Of a stretch of 64,000 nucleotides of DNA, positions 17,419 through 28,078 are shown piece after piece. Each line of letters begins with the position of its first letter. Position 1 is the stretch's first letter. The stretch lies in assembly GCF_018847975.1 (NCBI RefSeq), contig NZ_CP072597.1, positions 5,061,001-5,125,000 on the forward strand, given 5' to 3'. Position numbers and translations under genes: made by a program. The stretch is from Lysobacter sp. K5869. GTDB lineage: Bacteria; Pseudomonadota; Gammaproteobacteria; Xanthomonadales; Xanthomonadaceae. The notes under the pieces are model-generated. The model searched no databases. It worked only from the letters and a program-made list of their open reading frames with translations, and had not been told where the DNA came from.

Positions 17419-17820
17419 TCAGCCGTGGTCGTGGGCGGCCGGGGCCGCCGATTCGCCGGCTTCGAGCTGGTCGAGGAAGTCCACCGCGCGGCGCAGGTGC
17501 GGGATCACGATCGAGCCGCCGACGACGAGGCCGACCGAGAAGGTCTCGAACATCTCGTCGCGGTCGACCCCGGCTTCCTTGCACTGGGCCACGTGGTAGC
17601 TGATGCAGTCGTCGCAGCGCAGCACCAGGGACGCGACCAGACCGAGCAGTTCCTTGGTCTTCACGTCCAGCGCGCCGGCCTGATAGGTCTGGGTGTCCAG
17701 GGCGAAGAACCGCCGCACGACCTGATTCGGCTCGGCCAGGATGCGCTCGTTCATGCGCTTGCGGAACGCGGTGAACTCGGCGACGCGGTCCTTTTGCGCC
17801 TGCTCGTCGGCGCCGCTCAT
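17419..17820 (-). CDS. Carboxymuconolactone decarboxylase/AhpD-like protein
   Basis: A 133-residue all-helical protein of the CMD/AhpD family. The redox motif is complete: C69-D-D-C72 followed by H76 (CDDCISYH), the AhpD-type peroxidase signature. The ATG at 17820 overlaps the stop of the glutaredoxin gene (ATGA), so the two are translationally coupled and plausibly work together in thiol peroxide defence. The C-terminal tail is Ala/His-rich (AAPAAHDHG). Enzymatic role is inferred from the motif and neighbour. Confidence 0.85.
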   Translation of the reverse strand: MSGADEQAQKDRVAEFTAFRKRMNERILAEPNQVVRRFFALDTQTYQAGALDVKTKELLGLVASLVLRCDDCISYHVAQCKEAGVDRDEMFETFSVGLVVGGSIVIPHLRRAVDFLDQLEAGESAAPAAHDHG

Positions 17821-18098
17821 GCCGCGCCCGCCAGCAGCGGTTCCAGGCCGCCGGCGCGGTGCAGCGCCATCATGTCGTCGTAGCCGCCGACATGGGTCGG
17901 GCCGATGAAGATTTGCGGCACGCTGGTGCGCTTGGTCAGCGCGATCATCTTCTCGCGCTCGGCCGGATCCAGGTCGATGCGCACCTCGCTCCAGGTCTGG
18001 CCTTTGCTCTTGAGGAAATTCTTGGCGGCGACGCAATAGGGGCAGATCGCGGTGGTATAGATCACGATCGCCGGGGTCTGGGAGGCGGTGTCGCTCAA
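17817..18098 (-). CDS. grxC: Glutaredoxin (GrxC type)
   Basis: A 93-residue dithiol glutaredoxin that reduces protein disulfides with glutathione in the cytoplasm. The active site CPYC lies at 19-22, with the cis-Pro loop TSVPQIFIG and the GGYDD motif for glutathione binding. I choose the TTG at 18098 because GGAGAA lies five bases upstream and the protein then begins SDTASQTPAIVIYTT. An ATG at 18152 would add 18 residues that do not look like the family. It is coupled to the AhpD-like gene. Confidence 0.88.
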   Translation of the reverse strand: MSDTASQTPAIVIYTTAICPYCVAAKNFLKSKGQTWSEVRIDLDPAEREKMIALTKRTSVPQIFIGPTHVGGYDDMMALHRAGGLEPLLAGAA

Positions 18099-18103
18099 AA
18101 CGG

Positions 18104-18109
18104 TTCTCC
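18104..18109 (-). promoter_or_regulatory. Shine-Dalgarno deciding the TTG start of grxC
   Basis: GGAGAA on the minus strand lies five bases before the TTG at 18098. Confidence 0.6.
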
Positions 18110-18377
18110 GGAAACTTCGGGATGGGCTTGCGGTCGAAATATGGACGCGCACCGGGGCAGTTTAAAGCGTGCCGGTGGAACGCAGTCCGTCGCGGCGCAA
18201 TACGCTTGCGTCGGGTCGCGTCCGGGCCTCAGGGTGGCGCGGCGCGGCTTCGGGCCGGAATTAACGGCCGGTTCACGCCCCCGTCGCGGGCCGGCGGCAT
18301 CCTGCCCCCGTAATCGCGGCGACCCCATCGTCCCGTTTCGTCCGTTGCATCCGTTCGTCCGTCACGCACACGCCACC

Positions 18378-18383
18378 GAGGAT
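18378..18383 (+). promoter_or_regulatory. Shine-Dalgarno deciding the TTG start of the BepA-like gene
   Basis: GAGGAT lies six bases before the TTG at 18390, and the protein then begins with a clean signal peptide. Confidence 0.6.
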
Positions 18384-18389
18384 TCCCGT

Positions 18390-20027
18390 TTGCGCCGCAT
18401 CGCCCTGCTCACCGCCGCCGTCACTCTCGCCCTGGGCAGCGTCTGCGCCGGAGCGCAGGAGAACAAGCTGCCCGACATCGGCTCCTCGGCCGCGGAGCTG
18501 CTGACCCCGGCCAAGCAGCGCGAATACGGTTCGATGATGCTGGCGCAGCTGCGCCACTACGACTACCTGCTCGAAGACCCGCTGATCGACAGCTGGCTCG
18601 ACACCCTCGGCACCCGCCTGGCCGCCAACAGCGACAAGCCGCGCCAGCCTTTCACGTTCTTCATGCTGCGCGAGCGCCAGATCAACGCGTTCGCCACGCT
18701 CGGCGGCTACGTCGGGGTGAACTCGGGCCTGGTGCTGACCGCGGAAAAGGAAGACGAAGTGGCGGCGGTGCTGTCGCACGAAATCGCCCACGTCACCCAG
18801 CAGCACGTGCTGCGCGGGGTCGAGCGCGCCCAGCGCGATCAGCTGCCGATCCTGCTGGCGATGCTCGGCGCGATCGTCGCCGCGCAAGGCGCCGGCGGCA
18901 ATTCCAGCGACGACGCGACCATGGCCGCGATCACTTCCGGCCTGGGCCTGATGCAGCAGCGCCAGATCAACTACACCCGCTCCAACGAATCCGAAGCCGA
19001 CCGCATCGGCATCCAGACGCTGTACCGCAGCAACTACGACACCGGGGCGATGGCCGGCTTCTTCCAGCGCATGCAGCTGGCCACGCGCAGCAACAAGGCC
19101 AACTGGTACGGCGAGACGCCCGATTACCTGATGACCCACCCGGTCACCACCACCCGCATCAGCGAGGCCAAGGAACGCGCCGAGCAGATCGCGGCCAAGA
19201 ACAGCCTCACCGCGATCACCGCCACGCCCAACGCGACCCTGGTCGAGCGCATTCCCAAGGCGCAGATCACCCTGCCGCCGAACGCGGCCGGCACCGACAA
19301 CCCGCTGCTGCCCAACGGGATCAAGCTCAACGACCAGGGGCTCAGCTCCGGCGGCACCGGCGTGTTCGACTACGCCCGCGAGCGCGTGCGCGTGCTCAGC
19401 GCCAACTCGCCGCGCGACGCGCTGCGCGAGTACGAAAAGCTCGGCAAGGACAGCGACGCGCAGCGCTACGGCCTGGCCCTGGCGCAGTTGCGCGCCAACC
19501 AAACCGCGCCCGCCACCGAGGCGCTGAGCGCGCTGCTGGCCAAGCACCCGGGCCAGCTGTGGCTGAGCATCGCGATGGGCGAAGCCGAGGCCCAGGCCGG
19601 CAAGCACGCCGCCGCCGAGGCCCGCTTCGACGCCCTGCTGCGGCAGAGCCCGAACAACCGCGCCGCCGCGCTGAGCTACGCCAAGGTGCTCAACGACCGC
19701 GCCACCGCCGCCGCCGGCCAGCGCGCCCAGGCGGTGCTGCGCCCGCTGCTGGGCGCCTACTCCGACGATCCGCTGCTGCAGCAGACCTACGCCCGCGCCT
19801 GCGAGATCGCCGGCGACTCGGTCCGCGCCGGCGAGGCCTACGCCGAAGCCGCCTACCTGCGCGGCCGGCCGGAGCAGGCGCTGGTCCAGCTCAACAACCT
19901 CAAGCGCCAGCCGGACCTGGACTACTACGCCCGCGCCCGGATCGAGGCGCGCATCGCCGCGATCACCCCGACCGTGCTCGAGCTCAAGCGCCAGGGCGTG
20001 CGCGACGAGGATCTGCGCAAGCAGTGA
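18390..20027 (+). CDS. Periplasmic M48 metalloprotease with TPR repeats (BepA/YfgC-like)
   Basis: A 545-residue zinc protease that assists outer-membrane protein assembly, by analogy with E. coli BepA. A signal peptide (RRIALLTAAVTLALGSVCAGAQ) starts at the TTG at 18390. The zinc motif HEIAH lies at 130-134 and the third ligand region NESEADRIG at 199-207. The C-terminal half (about 330-545) is made of TPR-like helices. It is somewhat longer than BepA (about 490). It is divergent from grxC, with a 290-base gap holding both promoters. Confidence 0.88.
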   Translation: MRRIALLTAAVTLALGSVCAGAQENKLPDIGSSAAELLTPAKQREYGSMMLAQLRHYDYLLEDPLIDSWLDTLGTRLAANSDKPRQPFTFFMLRERQINAFATLGGYVGVNSGLVLTAEKEDEVAAVLSHEIAHVTQQHVLRGVERAQRDQLPILLAMLGAIVAAQGAGGNSSDDATMAAITSGLGLMQQRQINYTRSNESEADRIGIQTLYRSNYDTGAMAGFFQRMQLATRSNKANWYGETPDYLMTHPVTTTRISEAKERAEQIAAKNSLTAITATPNATLVERIPKAQITLPPNAAGTDNPLLPNGIKLNDQGLSSGGTGVFDYARERVRVLSANSPRDALREYEKLGKDSDAQRYGLALAQLRANQTAPATEALSALLAKHPGQLWLSIAMGEAEAQAGKHAAAEARFDALLRQSPNNRAAALSYAKVLNDRATAAAGQRAQAVLRPLLGAYSDDPLLQQTYARACEIAGDSVRAGEAYAEAAYLRGRPEQALVQLNNLKRQPDLDYYARARIEARIAAITPTVLELKRQGVRDEDLRKQ

Positions 20028-20536
20028 GGCGGCGCGGCCTCGCGCCGCGAACGGCCGCCGGCTCAGGCCGCGCCGTGAACGGGCCGGTTTTCCCCTACCG
20101 AAAAAATTTCGCCCGACCGGGGTGGATTCCGCGCGCCGCTGCGTCTCAACCAACGGGCCCGGCCTCATCGCCCGGTTCGCCGCCGCCACCCTACGGCGCC
20201 ACGGCGATCCGTATGCCCGCACCGCTGTCATCCAGCCTGAGCGCACACCCTCCCGGCGACGCGAAACCGTCGCCGCGCCGCCGCGCGGCTGCCATCGCGA
20301 TGTAACTTGGCCGCCAAACTCCAGCGTCGCCGATCTCGCGGCCAACGCCGCCGAAATCGCCGCCCCTCGGCGCAAGTTCCCGCCCCGCTTAGATCATCGC
20401 GCCCGGCCGTGCACACTCGGGCGACAAGGATCGGAGCACAATGCCGCCCGTCCCGTGTCATGGACGCGTCATAAAACGGTAGTGTACTGGCGCGGTTTCA
20501 GGGAAGAACCCCTCCCCGCCTCCCCTCGGTGACCGT
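20028..20536. other. Long intergenic region upstream of phoB
   Basis: About 510 bases without a supported gene. The right end holds a Pho box (20455-20472) and the phoB promoter. The rest shows no clear structure. Confidence 0.55.
20455..20472 (+). promoter_or_regulatory. Pho box upstream of phoB
   Basis: GTGTCAT-GGAC-GCGTCAT followed by AAAA matches the PhoB site, two CTGTCAT-type heptamers with an 11-base period. It lies 65 bases before the phoB start codon. Autoregulation through this site is the normal arrangement for phoB. Confidence 0.68.
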
Positions 20537-21244
20537 GTGCAGAAGCGCATCCTGATAGTCGAAGACGAACCCGCCATCCGCGACATGGTGTCCTTCGCCC
20601 TGCGCAAGGGCGAATACGACCCCGTCCACGCCGGCGACGCCCGCGAAGCCCAAGCCGCCATCGCCGACCGCGTGCCGGACCTGATCCTGCTGGACTGGAT
20701 GCTGCCCGGCACCAGCGGCCTGGAGCTGGCCCGGCGCTGGCGCAAGGAATCGCTGACCCGCGAGATTCCGATCATCATGCTGACCGCGCGCGGCGAAGAG
20801 AACGACCGCGTCGGCGGCCTGGAAGCCGGCGTCGACGACTACGTCGTGAAACCTTTTTCGGCGCGCGAACTGCTCGCCCGCATCCGCGCCGTGCTGCGCC
20901 GCTCGCGCGAGGACGACGAGGACGGCAGCGTCGGCGTCGGCCCGCTGCGCATCGACGGCGCCGCCCACCGGGTGTTCGCCCAGGTCGACGGCGGCGATCA
21001 GCCGGTCCAGATCGGCCCGACCGAATACCGCCTGCTGCACTTCTTCATGACCCACCCCGAACGCGTCTACTCGCGCACCCAGTTGCTCGACCACGTCTGG
21101 GGCGGCAGCGTGTACGTGGAGGAGCGCACCGTCGACGTGCACATCCGCCGCCTGCGCAAGACGCTGGAGCCGCACCGGCTCGACGGCATGGTCCAGACCG
21201 TGCGCGGAGCGGGCTACCGCTTCTCCGCCTCGCTCGCCGCGTAA
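20537..21244 (+). CDS. phoB: Phosphate regulon response regulator PhoB
   Basis: A 235-residue OmpR-family regulator that activates phosphate-starvation genes when phosphorylated by PhoR. The receiver domain (1-120) has the acidic pair ED (9-10), the phospho-acceptor D53 in LLDWMLPG and the conserved Lys in VVKPFSARE. The C-terminal winged helix (about 135-230) ends [11 protein letters not shown]. It starts with GTG at 20537. phoR follows after nine bases, and a Pho box lies upstream. Confidence 0.95.
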   Translation: MQKRILIVEDEPAIRDMVSFALRKGEYDPVHAGDAREAQAAIADRVPDLILLDWMLPGTSGLELARRWRKESLTREIPIIMLTARGEENDRVGGLEAGVDDYVVKPFSARELLARIRAVLRRSREDDEDGSVGVGPLRIDGAAHRVFAQVDGGDQPVQIGPTEYRLLHFFMTHPERVYSRTQLLDHVWGGSVYVEERTVDVHIRRLRKTLEPHRLDGMVQTVRGAGYRFSASLAA

Positions 21245-21253
21245 GCTGGAGGT

Positions 21254-22612
<1,359 letters not shown>

Positions 22613-22652
22613 TCCACTTGGGGTTCCCGAATTTAGGACGCAACGCAGCGCC

Positions 22653-24737
22653 ATGAACGCGATGACCGAACCCTCGCTCGACACCGACCCGCTGCGCGAC
22701 GCCTCGCTGTACTTCAACCGCGAACTGTCGCAACTGGACTTCAACTTCCGCGTCCTGGCCCAGGCCCAGGACCCGCAAGTGCCGCTGCTGGAACGGCTGA
22801 AGTACCTGTGCATCTCCTGCACCAACCTCGACGAATTCTTCGAGATCCGCGCCGGCACCCTGCGCCACGCCCAGGACCTCGGCCTCGCCCCCGGCCCGGA
22901 CGGACTGGCCCCGCAGACCGTGCTCGCGCGCATCCACGAGCGCGCCGCCGAACTCGTGCAAGCCCAGTACGAATGCTGGAACGACGTGCTGCGCCCGGCG
23001 CTGTCGGACAGCGGCGTGCGCGTGCTCGGCCGCAATTCCTGGAACGCGCGCCAGACCCGCTGGCTGCGCGCCTACTTCCGCGACGAGATCATGCCGGTGC
23101 TGTCGCCGCTCGGCCTCGACCCGGCGCACCCGTTCCCGAAGATCCTCAACAAGTCGCTCAACATCGTCGTCGTGCTCAAGGGCAAGGACGCGTTCGGCCG
23201 CGCCGGCAACCTCGCCATCGTGCGCGCGCCGCGTTCGCTGCCGCGCATCATCCAGATGCCGGAGAACGTCTCCGGCGGCAAGCACGACTTCGTGTTCCTG
23301 TCCTCGGTGCTGTCGGCCTTCGTCGACGAGCTGTTCCCGGGCATGGAGGTCAAGGGCGCCTACCAGTTCCGCGTCACCCGCAACTCCGAGCTGCTGGTGG
23401 ACGAGGAAGAAGTCGACAACATCGCGCTCGCCCTGCGCGACGAGCTGGTCGGCCGCGGCTACCTGCGCGCGGTGCGGCTGGAGATCGCCGATCAGTGCCC
23501 CAAGCCGATCGTGCGCACCTTGCTGGAGAACTTCGACCTGCCCGAGAACGCGGTCTACCGCATCAACGGCCCGGTCAACCTCAACCGCGTGATCCAGGTC
23601 TACGATCTGGTCCAGCGCCCGGAGCTGAAATTCCCGCCGTACCAGCAGCGCGTCGCGCCCGGCATCGAAACCATCTTCGACACCGTCGCCGACGGCGACA
23701 TGCTGCTGCATCACCCCTTCGACTCGTTCGCGCCGGTGCTGGAGCTGATCCGGCAGGCCGCCGAAGACCCGAACGTGCTGGCGATCAAGCAGACGCTGTA
23801 CCGCGCCGGCAAGGACTCGCCGATCGTCGAGCAACTGGTCCAGGCCGCGCGCAACGGCAAGGACGTGACCGTGGTGGTCGAACTGCGCGCGCGCTTCGAC
23901 GAGGAAGCCAACCTGGGCCTCGCCGACCGCCTGCAGGAAGCCGGCGTGCAAGTGGTGTACGGCGTGGTCGGCTACAAGACCCACGCCAAGATGCTGCTGA
24001 TCGTCCGCCGCGAAGGCCGCAAGCTCAAGCGCTACGTGCACCTGGGCACCGGCAACTACCACAGCGGCACCGCGCGCGCCTACACCGACTTCGGCCTGAT
24101 CACCGCCGATCCGGACATCGGCAACGACGTGCACCTGATCTTCCAGCAGCTCTCGGGTCTGGCGCCGTCGCTCAAGCTCAAGTGCCTGCTGCAATCGCCG
24201 TTCACCCTGCACGCCGGCGTGCTCAAGCGCATCGACCGCGAGACCAAGCACGCCCGTGCCGGCAAGCCCGCGCGCATCGTCGCCAAGATGAACGCCTTGA
24301 ACGAGCCGCAGGTGATCCGCGCGCTGTATCAGGCCTCGCAGGCCGGCGTGCAGATCGACCTGATCGTGCGCGGCGCCTGCACCCTGCGTCCGGGCGTGGA
24401 AGGCGTGTCGGAGAACATCCGCGTGCGCTCCATCGTCGGCCGTTTCCTCGAACACCACCGCGTCTATTGGTTCGCCAACGACGGCGCGCCGGACCTGTTC
24501 TGCTCCAGCGCCGACTGGCTGGAACGCAACCTGCTGCGCCGGGTCGAGACCGGCTTCCCGATCCTGGATTCGGACCTGCGCGGCCGCGTCTACGAGGAAG
24601 CGCTGGCCAATTATCTGGCCGACAACCTCAACGCCTGGGCGCTGCAGCCCGACGGCGCCTACGAGCGGGTGGTCCCGGCCGAGGGCGCGATGCCGCATTC
24701 GGCGCAGGCGACCTTGTTGGCTAAGTTGTGCGGATGA
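22653..24737 (+). CDS. ppk: Polyphosphate kinase 1
   Basis: A 694-residue enzyme that makes polyphosphate from ATP. The N-terminal domain begins YFNRELSQLDFNFRVLAQA. The catalytic C-terminal domains have KTHAKMLLIVRREG with the autophosphorylated His, YVHLGTGNYH, and the second conserved His region SADWLERNLLRRVE. Length is normal for PPK1. It follows phoBR by 40 bases and precedes ppx by 16 bases, so polyphosphate metabolism sits in the phosphate regulon here. Confidence 0.96.
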   Translation: MNAMTEPSLDTDPLRDASLYFNRELSQLDFNFRVLAQAQDPQVPLLERLKYLCISCTNLDEFFEIRAGTLRHAQDLGLAPGPDGLAPQTVLARIHERAAELVQAQYECWNDVLRPALSDSGVRVLGRNSWNARQTRWLRAYFRDEIMPVLSPLGLDPAHPFPKILNKSLNIVVVLKGKDAFGRAGNLAIVRAPRSLPRIIQMPENVSGGKHDFVFLSSVLSAFVDELFPGMEVKGAYQFRVTRNSELLVDEEEVDNIALALRDELVGRGYLRAVRLEIADQCPKPIVRTLLENFDLPENAVYRINGPVNLNRVIQVYDLVQRPELKFPPYQQRVAPGIETIFDTVADGDMLLHHPFDSFAPVLELIRQAAEDPNVLAIKQTLYRAGKDSPIVEQLVQAARNGKDVTVVVELRARFDEEANLGLADRLQEAGVQVVYGVVGYKTHAKMLLIVRREGRKLKRYVHLGTGNYHSGTARAYTDFGLITADPDIGNDVHLIFQQLSGLAPSLKLKCLLQSPFTLHAGVLKRIDRETKHARAGKPARIVAKMNALNEPQVIRALYQASQAGVQIDLIVRGACTLRPGVEGVSENIRVRSIVGRFLEHHRVYWFANDGAPDLFCSSADWLERNLLRRVETGFPILDSDLRGRVYEEALANYLADNLNAWALQPDGAYERVVPAEGAMPHSAQATLLAKLCG

Positions 24738-24753
24738 CCGAAAATCCCCGCGC

Positions 24754-26283
24754 ATGAATAACGTATTCCCCACCAGCCGCCTGCCGCTCGAGGACGGCGA
24801 CCTGCTCGCCGCGGTCGACATGGGCTCGAACAGCTTCCACATGGTGGTGGCGCGCTACGTGCTCGGGCAGCTGCGCACCGTCGACCGGCTGCGCGAAACC
24901 GTGCGCATGGCCGAGGGTCTGGACCGCAAGGGCGGCCTCGCCCCCGAGGTGCGCCAGCGCGCGCTGGAGTGCCTGTCGCGCTTCGGCCAGCGCATCCGCG
25001 ACGTGCCGCCGCAGCGGGTCCGCGCGATCGCGACCAACACCGTGCGCCGCCTCGCCGCGCCGCAGGCCTTCCTGATGCCGGCCGAGTCGGCCCTGGGCCA
25101 CGCCATCGAAGTGGTGTCCGGCCGCGAAGAAGCGCGCCTGATCTACCTCGGCGTCGCCCACGCGCAGCCGTCCAAGCCCGGCGAGCGCCGGCTGGTGATC
25201 GACATCGGCGGCGGCTCGACCGAGTGCATCGTCGGTTCCGGCTTCGAGGCGATCGAGCGCGAAAGCCTGCAGGTGGGCTGCATCGCCACCACCCGCCGCT
25301 TCTTCGAAAGCGGCAAGCTGTCGAAGAAGAAGTGGCGCGACGCGCTGACCGAGGTCTCGGCCGAATTCCAGCAATTCGCCGGCACCTACCGCTCGCTGGG
25401 CTGGCACGAGGCGCTGGGCTCGTCGGGCACCAACAAGGCCATCGGCGAGATCTGCGCGGCGATGAAGCTGACCAAGGGCGCGGTCACCGCCGAGGCCCTG
25501 CCGGTGCTGCGCGACAAGCTGCTGCAGGCCGACCGCATCGACGCCATCGACCTGCCCGGCCTGTCGGCCGACCGCCGCCCGGTCATCGCCGGCGGCATCC
25601 TGATTCTGGAAGCCGCCTTCAACGTGCTCGGCCTGCAGCGCATGGCGATCAGCAAGGCGGCGATGCGCGAAGGCGTGCTGTACGACATGCTCGGCCGCGG
25701 CGGCGCCGACGACCCGCGCGACGCGGCCGTCACCGCCCTGGTCAAGCGCTACGGCATCGACGAGCAGCAGTCGGCGCGGGTCGAAGCGACCTTGCTGCGC
25801 CTGTTCGACCAAGTCGCCAAGGCCTGGAACCTGGACGCCGACGACCGCCTGATGCTGCAGCGCGCCGCGCGCCTGCACGAGCTGGGTCTGGTGATCGCGC
25901 ACAGCCAGTACCACGTGCACAGCTCCTACGTGATCGAGAATTCGGACATCTCCGGTTTCTCGCGCCAGCAGCAGCAATTCCTCGCCGCGCTGGTGCGCAC
26001 GCACCGCCGCAGCATCCCCAAGTCCGCGTTCGACGCCCTGCCCGACCGCCTGCTCTCGGCGGTGCGGCGCAGTTCGGCGCTGCTGCGCCTGGCGGTGCTG
26101 CTGCACCGCGCGCACGAATCCGACCCGATCCCGCAGCTCGACGCCCACGCCGACGGCAACACCCTCGCCCTGACCGTGTCGCGCCGCTGGCTGGATTCGC
26201 GGCCGCTGGTGCGCGCGGACCTGGAAGGCGAACCGCAGGACATGGCGGGGCTGGGGATTTCGCTGAAGCTGTTGGCCAATTGA
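24754..26283 (+). CDS. ppx: Exopolyphosphatase
   Basis: A 509-residue Ppx/GppA phosphatase that releases phosphate from polyphosphate ends, or hydrolyses pppGpp. The actin-like ATPase core has AAVDMGSNSFHMVVARY near the N-terminus and IDIGGGSTECIVG near 150. The C-terminal HD-like helical domain (RLHELGLVIAHSQYHVHSSY) marks the long Ppx form. Last gene of the phoB-phoR-ppk-ppx block. Its stop codon lies inside a 10-bp-stem palindrome shared with the convergent acyl-CoA synthetase gene. Confidence 0.94.
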   Translation: MNNVFPTSRLPLEDGDLLAAVDMGSNSFHMVVARYVLGQLRTVDRLRETVRMAEGLDRKGGLAPEVRQRALECLSRFGQRIRDVPPQRVRAIATNTVRRLAAPQAFLMPAESALGHAIEVVSGREEARLIYLGVAHAQPSKPGERRLVIDIGGGSTECIVGSGFEAIERESLQVGCIATTRRFFESGKLSKKKWRDALTEVSAEFQQFAGTYRSLGWHEALGSSGTNKAIGEICAAMKLTKGAVTAEALPVLRDKLLQADRIDAIDLPGLSADRRPVIAGGILILEAAFNVLGLQRMAISKAAMREGVLYDMLGRGGADDPRDAAVTALVKRYGIDEQQSARVEATLLRLFDQVAKAWNLDADDRLMLQRAARLHELGLVIAHSQYHVHSSYVIENSDISGFSRQQQQFLAALVRTHRRSIPKSAFDALPDRLLSAVRRSSALLRLAVLLHRAHESDPIPQLDAHADGNTLALTVSRRWLDSRPLVRADLEGEPQDMAGLGISLKLLAN

Positions 26284-26304
26284 GCGCGCGGCGGCGCGCG
26301 CTCA
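26281..26304. terminator. Palindrome spanning both stop codons of convergent genes
   Basis: A perfect 10-bp stem (TGAGCGCGCG / CGCGCGCTCA) with a GCGG loop. The left arm begins with the ppx stop and the right arm ends with the reverse complement of the synthetase stop. There is no T-run, so terminator function is only a possibility. Confidence 0.5.
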
Positions 26305-28008
26305 GACTTCGCGCGCCGCCAACAGTTCGACCATCTTCTCGCGCATCAAATACTTCTGCGGCTTGCCGCTGATCGTCATCGGCAGGCTGTCGACGAACTC
26401 GATGTAGCGCGGAATCTTGTAATGGGCGATGCGGCCCTGGCAGAAGCCGCGCACCGCGTCGGCGTCGAGCGCCGCGCCGTCGGCCAGACGGATCCAGGCG
26501 CAGACCTCTTCGCCGAATTTTTCGTCGGGCACGCCGAACACCTGCACATCGGCGATCGCCGGATGCAGGTAGAGGAATTCCTCGATCTCGCGCGGATACA
26601 CGTTCTCGCCGCCGCGGATCAGCATGTCCTTGAGGCGACCGACGATGCGGCAATAACCGTCGGCGTCGATCGTGGCCTGATCGCCGGTGTGCATCCAACC
26701 GTCGGCGTCGACCGCTTCGGCGCTGCGCTTCGGGTCGCCCCAATAACCTTGCATCACCGAGTAGCCGCGGGTCAGCAGTTCGCCGACTTCGCCGCGCGGC
26801 ACGGTGGCGCCGCGTTCGTCGACGATGCGCACTTCCACGTGCGGATGCACGCGTCCGACCGAATCCACGCGCCGCTCCAGCGGGTCGCCGGGCACGGTCT
26901 GGAAACTCACCGGGCTGGTTTCGGTCATGCCGTAGGCGATGGTCACCTGCTCCATGTGCATGCGCGCGACCACCTGCTTCATCACCTCGATCGGGCAGTT
27001 GGCGCCGGCCATGATGCCGGTGCGCAGTTGCGACAGGTCGAACTCGGCGAAACGCGGATGCTGCAGTTCGGCGATGAACATGGTCGGCACGCCGTGCAGG
27101 CCGGTGCAGTGTTCGGCGGCGACGGTCTGCAAGGTCGCCAGCGGGTCGAAACCTTCGCCGGGGATCACCATGCACGCGCCGTGGGTGACGCAGGCCATGT
27201 TGCCCAGGACCATGCCGAAGCAGTGATAGAACGGCACCGGGATGCACAGCCGGTCGCGCTCGCTCAGCCGCATCGCCTCGCCGACGAAGAAGCCGTTGTT
27301 GACGATGTTGCGATGGGTCAGGGTCGCACCCTTGGGCGCGCCGGTGGTGCCGGAGGTGAACTGGATGTTGATCGCGTCGTCCGGCGACAGGCGCTCGCTC
27401 ACCCGCTGCAGCAGCGCGTGCGCGGCCGGGTCGTCGCAGGCGGCGACCGCGTCGAACGCGTAGGTGCCCGGCGGCGGCTCGCCCGCGCCCATCGTCAGCA
27501 CGTGGCGCAGGTCCGGCAAGCGCCGCGCGCGCAGCCAGCCGGGCGGATCGCGGCCGAGTTCGGGCGCCAGCTCGCGCAGCATGTCGAGGTAATTCGAGCT
27601 CTTGAACGAGGGCACGATCGCCAACGCGCGGCAACCGACCAGGTTCAGCGCGTACTCCAACTCGTGGGTGCGATACGCCGGATTGATGTTGACCAGGATC
27701 AAGCCGGCGCGCGCGCTGGCGAATTGCAGCAGCACCCATTCGGCGCGGTTGAGCGACCACACGCCGATGCGGTCGCCGGGCGTCAGGCCGAGCTTGAGCA
27801 GGCCGGCGGCGAGCCGGGTGACCGCCGCGTCGAACGCGCGCCAGCTCAGGCGCACGTGCTGCGGCGGCACCACCAGCGCTTCGCGCTTGGGCCACAGCGC
27901 GGCGATGCGCGCGAGCATCGCGCCGATGGTTTCGTCCAGCAGCGGCGGCGCGCTCGCGCCGACGACGTGGCTCAGCGCGGGATCGGGAGCGAGGCGGGCC
28001 GGTTCCAT
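26302..28008 (-). CDS. AMP-binding acyl-CoA synthetase
   Basis: A 568-residue adenylate-forming ligase of the fatty acyl-CoA synthetase type. The P-loop [18 protein letters not shown] lies near residues 217-234, the adenylate motif YGMTETSP near 355, GWMHTGD near 435 and a C-terminal PKGK-like [11 protein letters not shown]. It should activate a medium- or long-chain carboxylate with ATP and CoA. Specificity is not readable. It is transcribed alone, with 70 bases to the opgH stop upstream. Confidence 0.88.
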   Translation of the reverse strand: MEPARLAPDPALSHVVGASAPPLLDETIGAMLARIAALWPKREALVVPPQHVRLSWRAFDAAVTRLAAGLLKLGLTPGDRIGVWSLNRAEWVLLQFASARAGLILVNINPAYRTHELEYALNLVGCRALAIVPSFKSSNYLDMLRELAPELGRDPPGWLRARRLPDLRHVLTMGAGEPPPGTYAFDAVAACDDPAAHALLQRVSERLSPDDAINIQFTSGTTGAPKGATLTHRNIVNNGFFVGEAMRLSERDRLCIPVPFYHCFGMVLGNMACVTHGACMVIPGEGFDPLATLQTVAAEHCTGLHGVPTMFIAELQHPRFAEFDLSQLRTGIMAGANCPIEVMKQVVARMHMEQVTIAYGMTETSPVSFQTVPGDPLERRVDSVGRVHPHVEVRIVDERGATVPRGEVGELLTRGYSVMQGYWGDPKRSAEAVDADGWMHTGDQATIDADGYCRIVGRLKDMLIRGGENVYPREIEEFLYLHPAIADVQVFGVPDEKFGEEVCAWIRLADGAALDADAVRGFCQGRIAHYKIPRYIEFVDSLPMTISGKPQKYLMREKMVELLAAREV

Positions 28009-28078
28009 GCCCCGAGCATAGCCGCTCGCCGCCTCGCGCAGCGGTCGCGGATGCCGGCGTCCGCGACCGATCCGTGAC

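Noticed and set aside
17817..18152. ATG at 18152 as the glutaredoxin start
   Set aside because: It would add an unrelated Ser/Arg-rich leader, while the TTG at 18098 has a well-placed GGAGAA.
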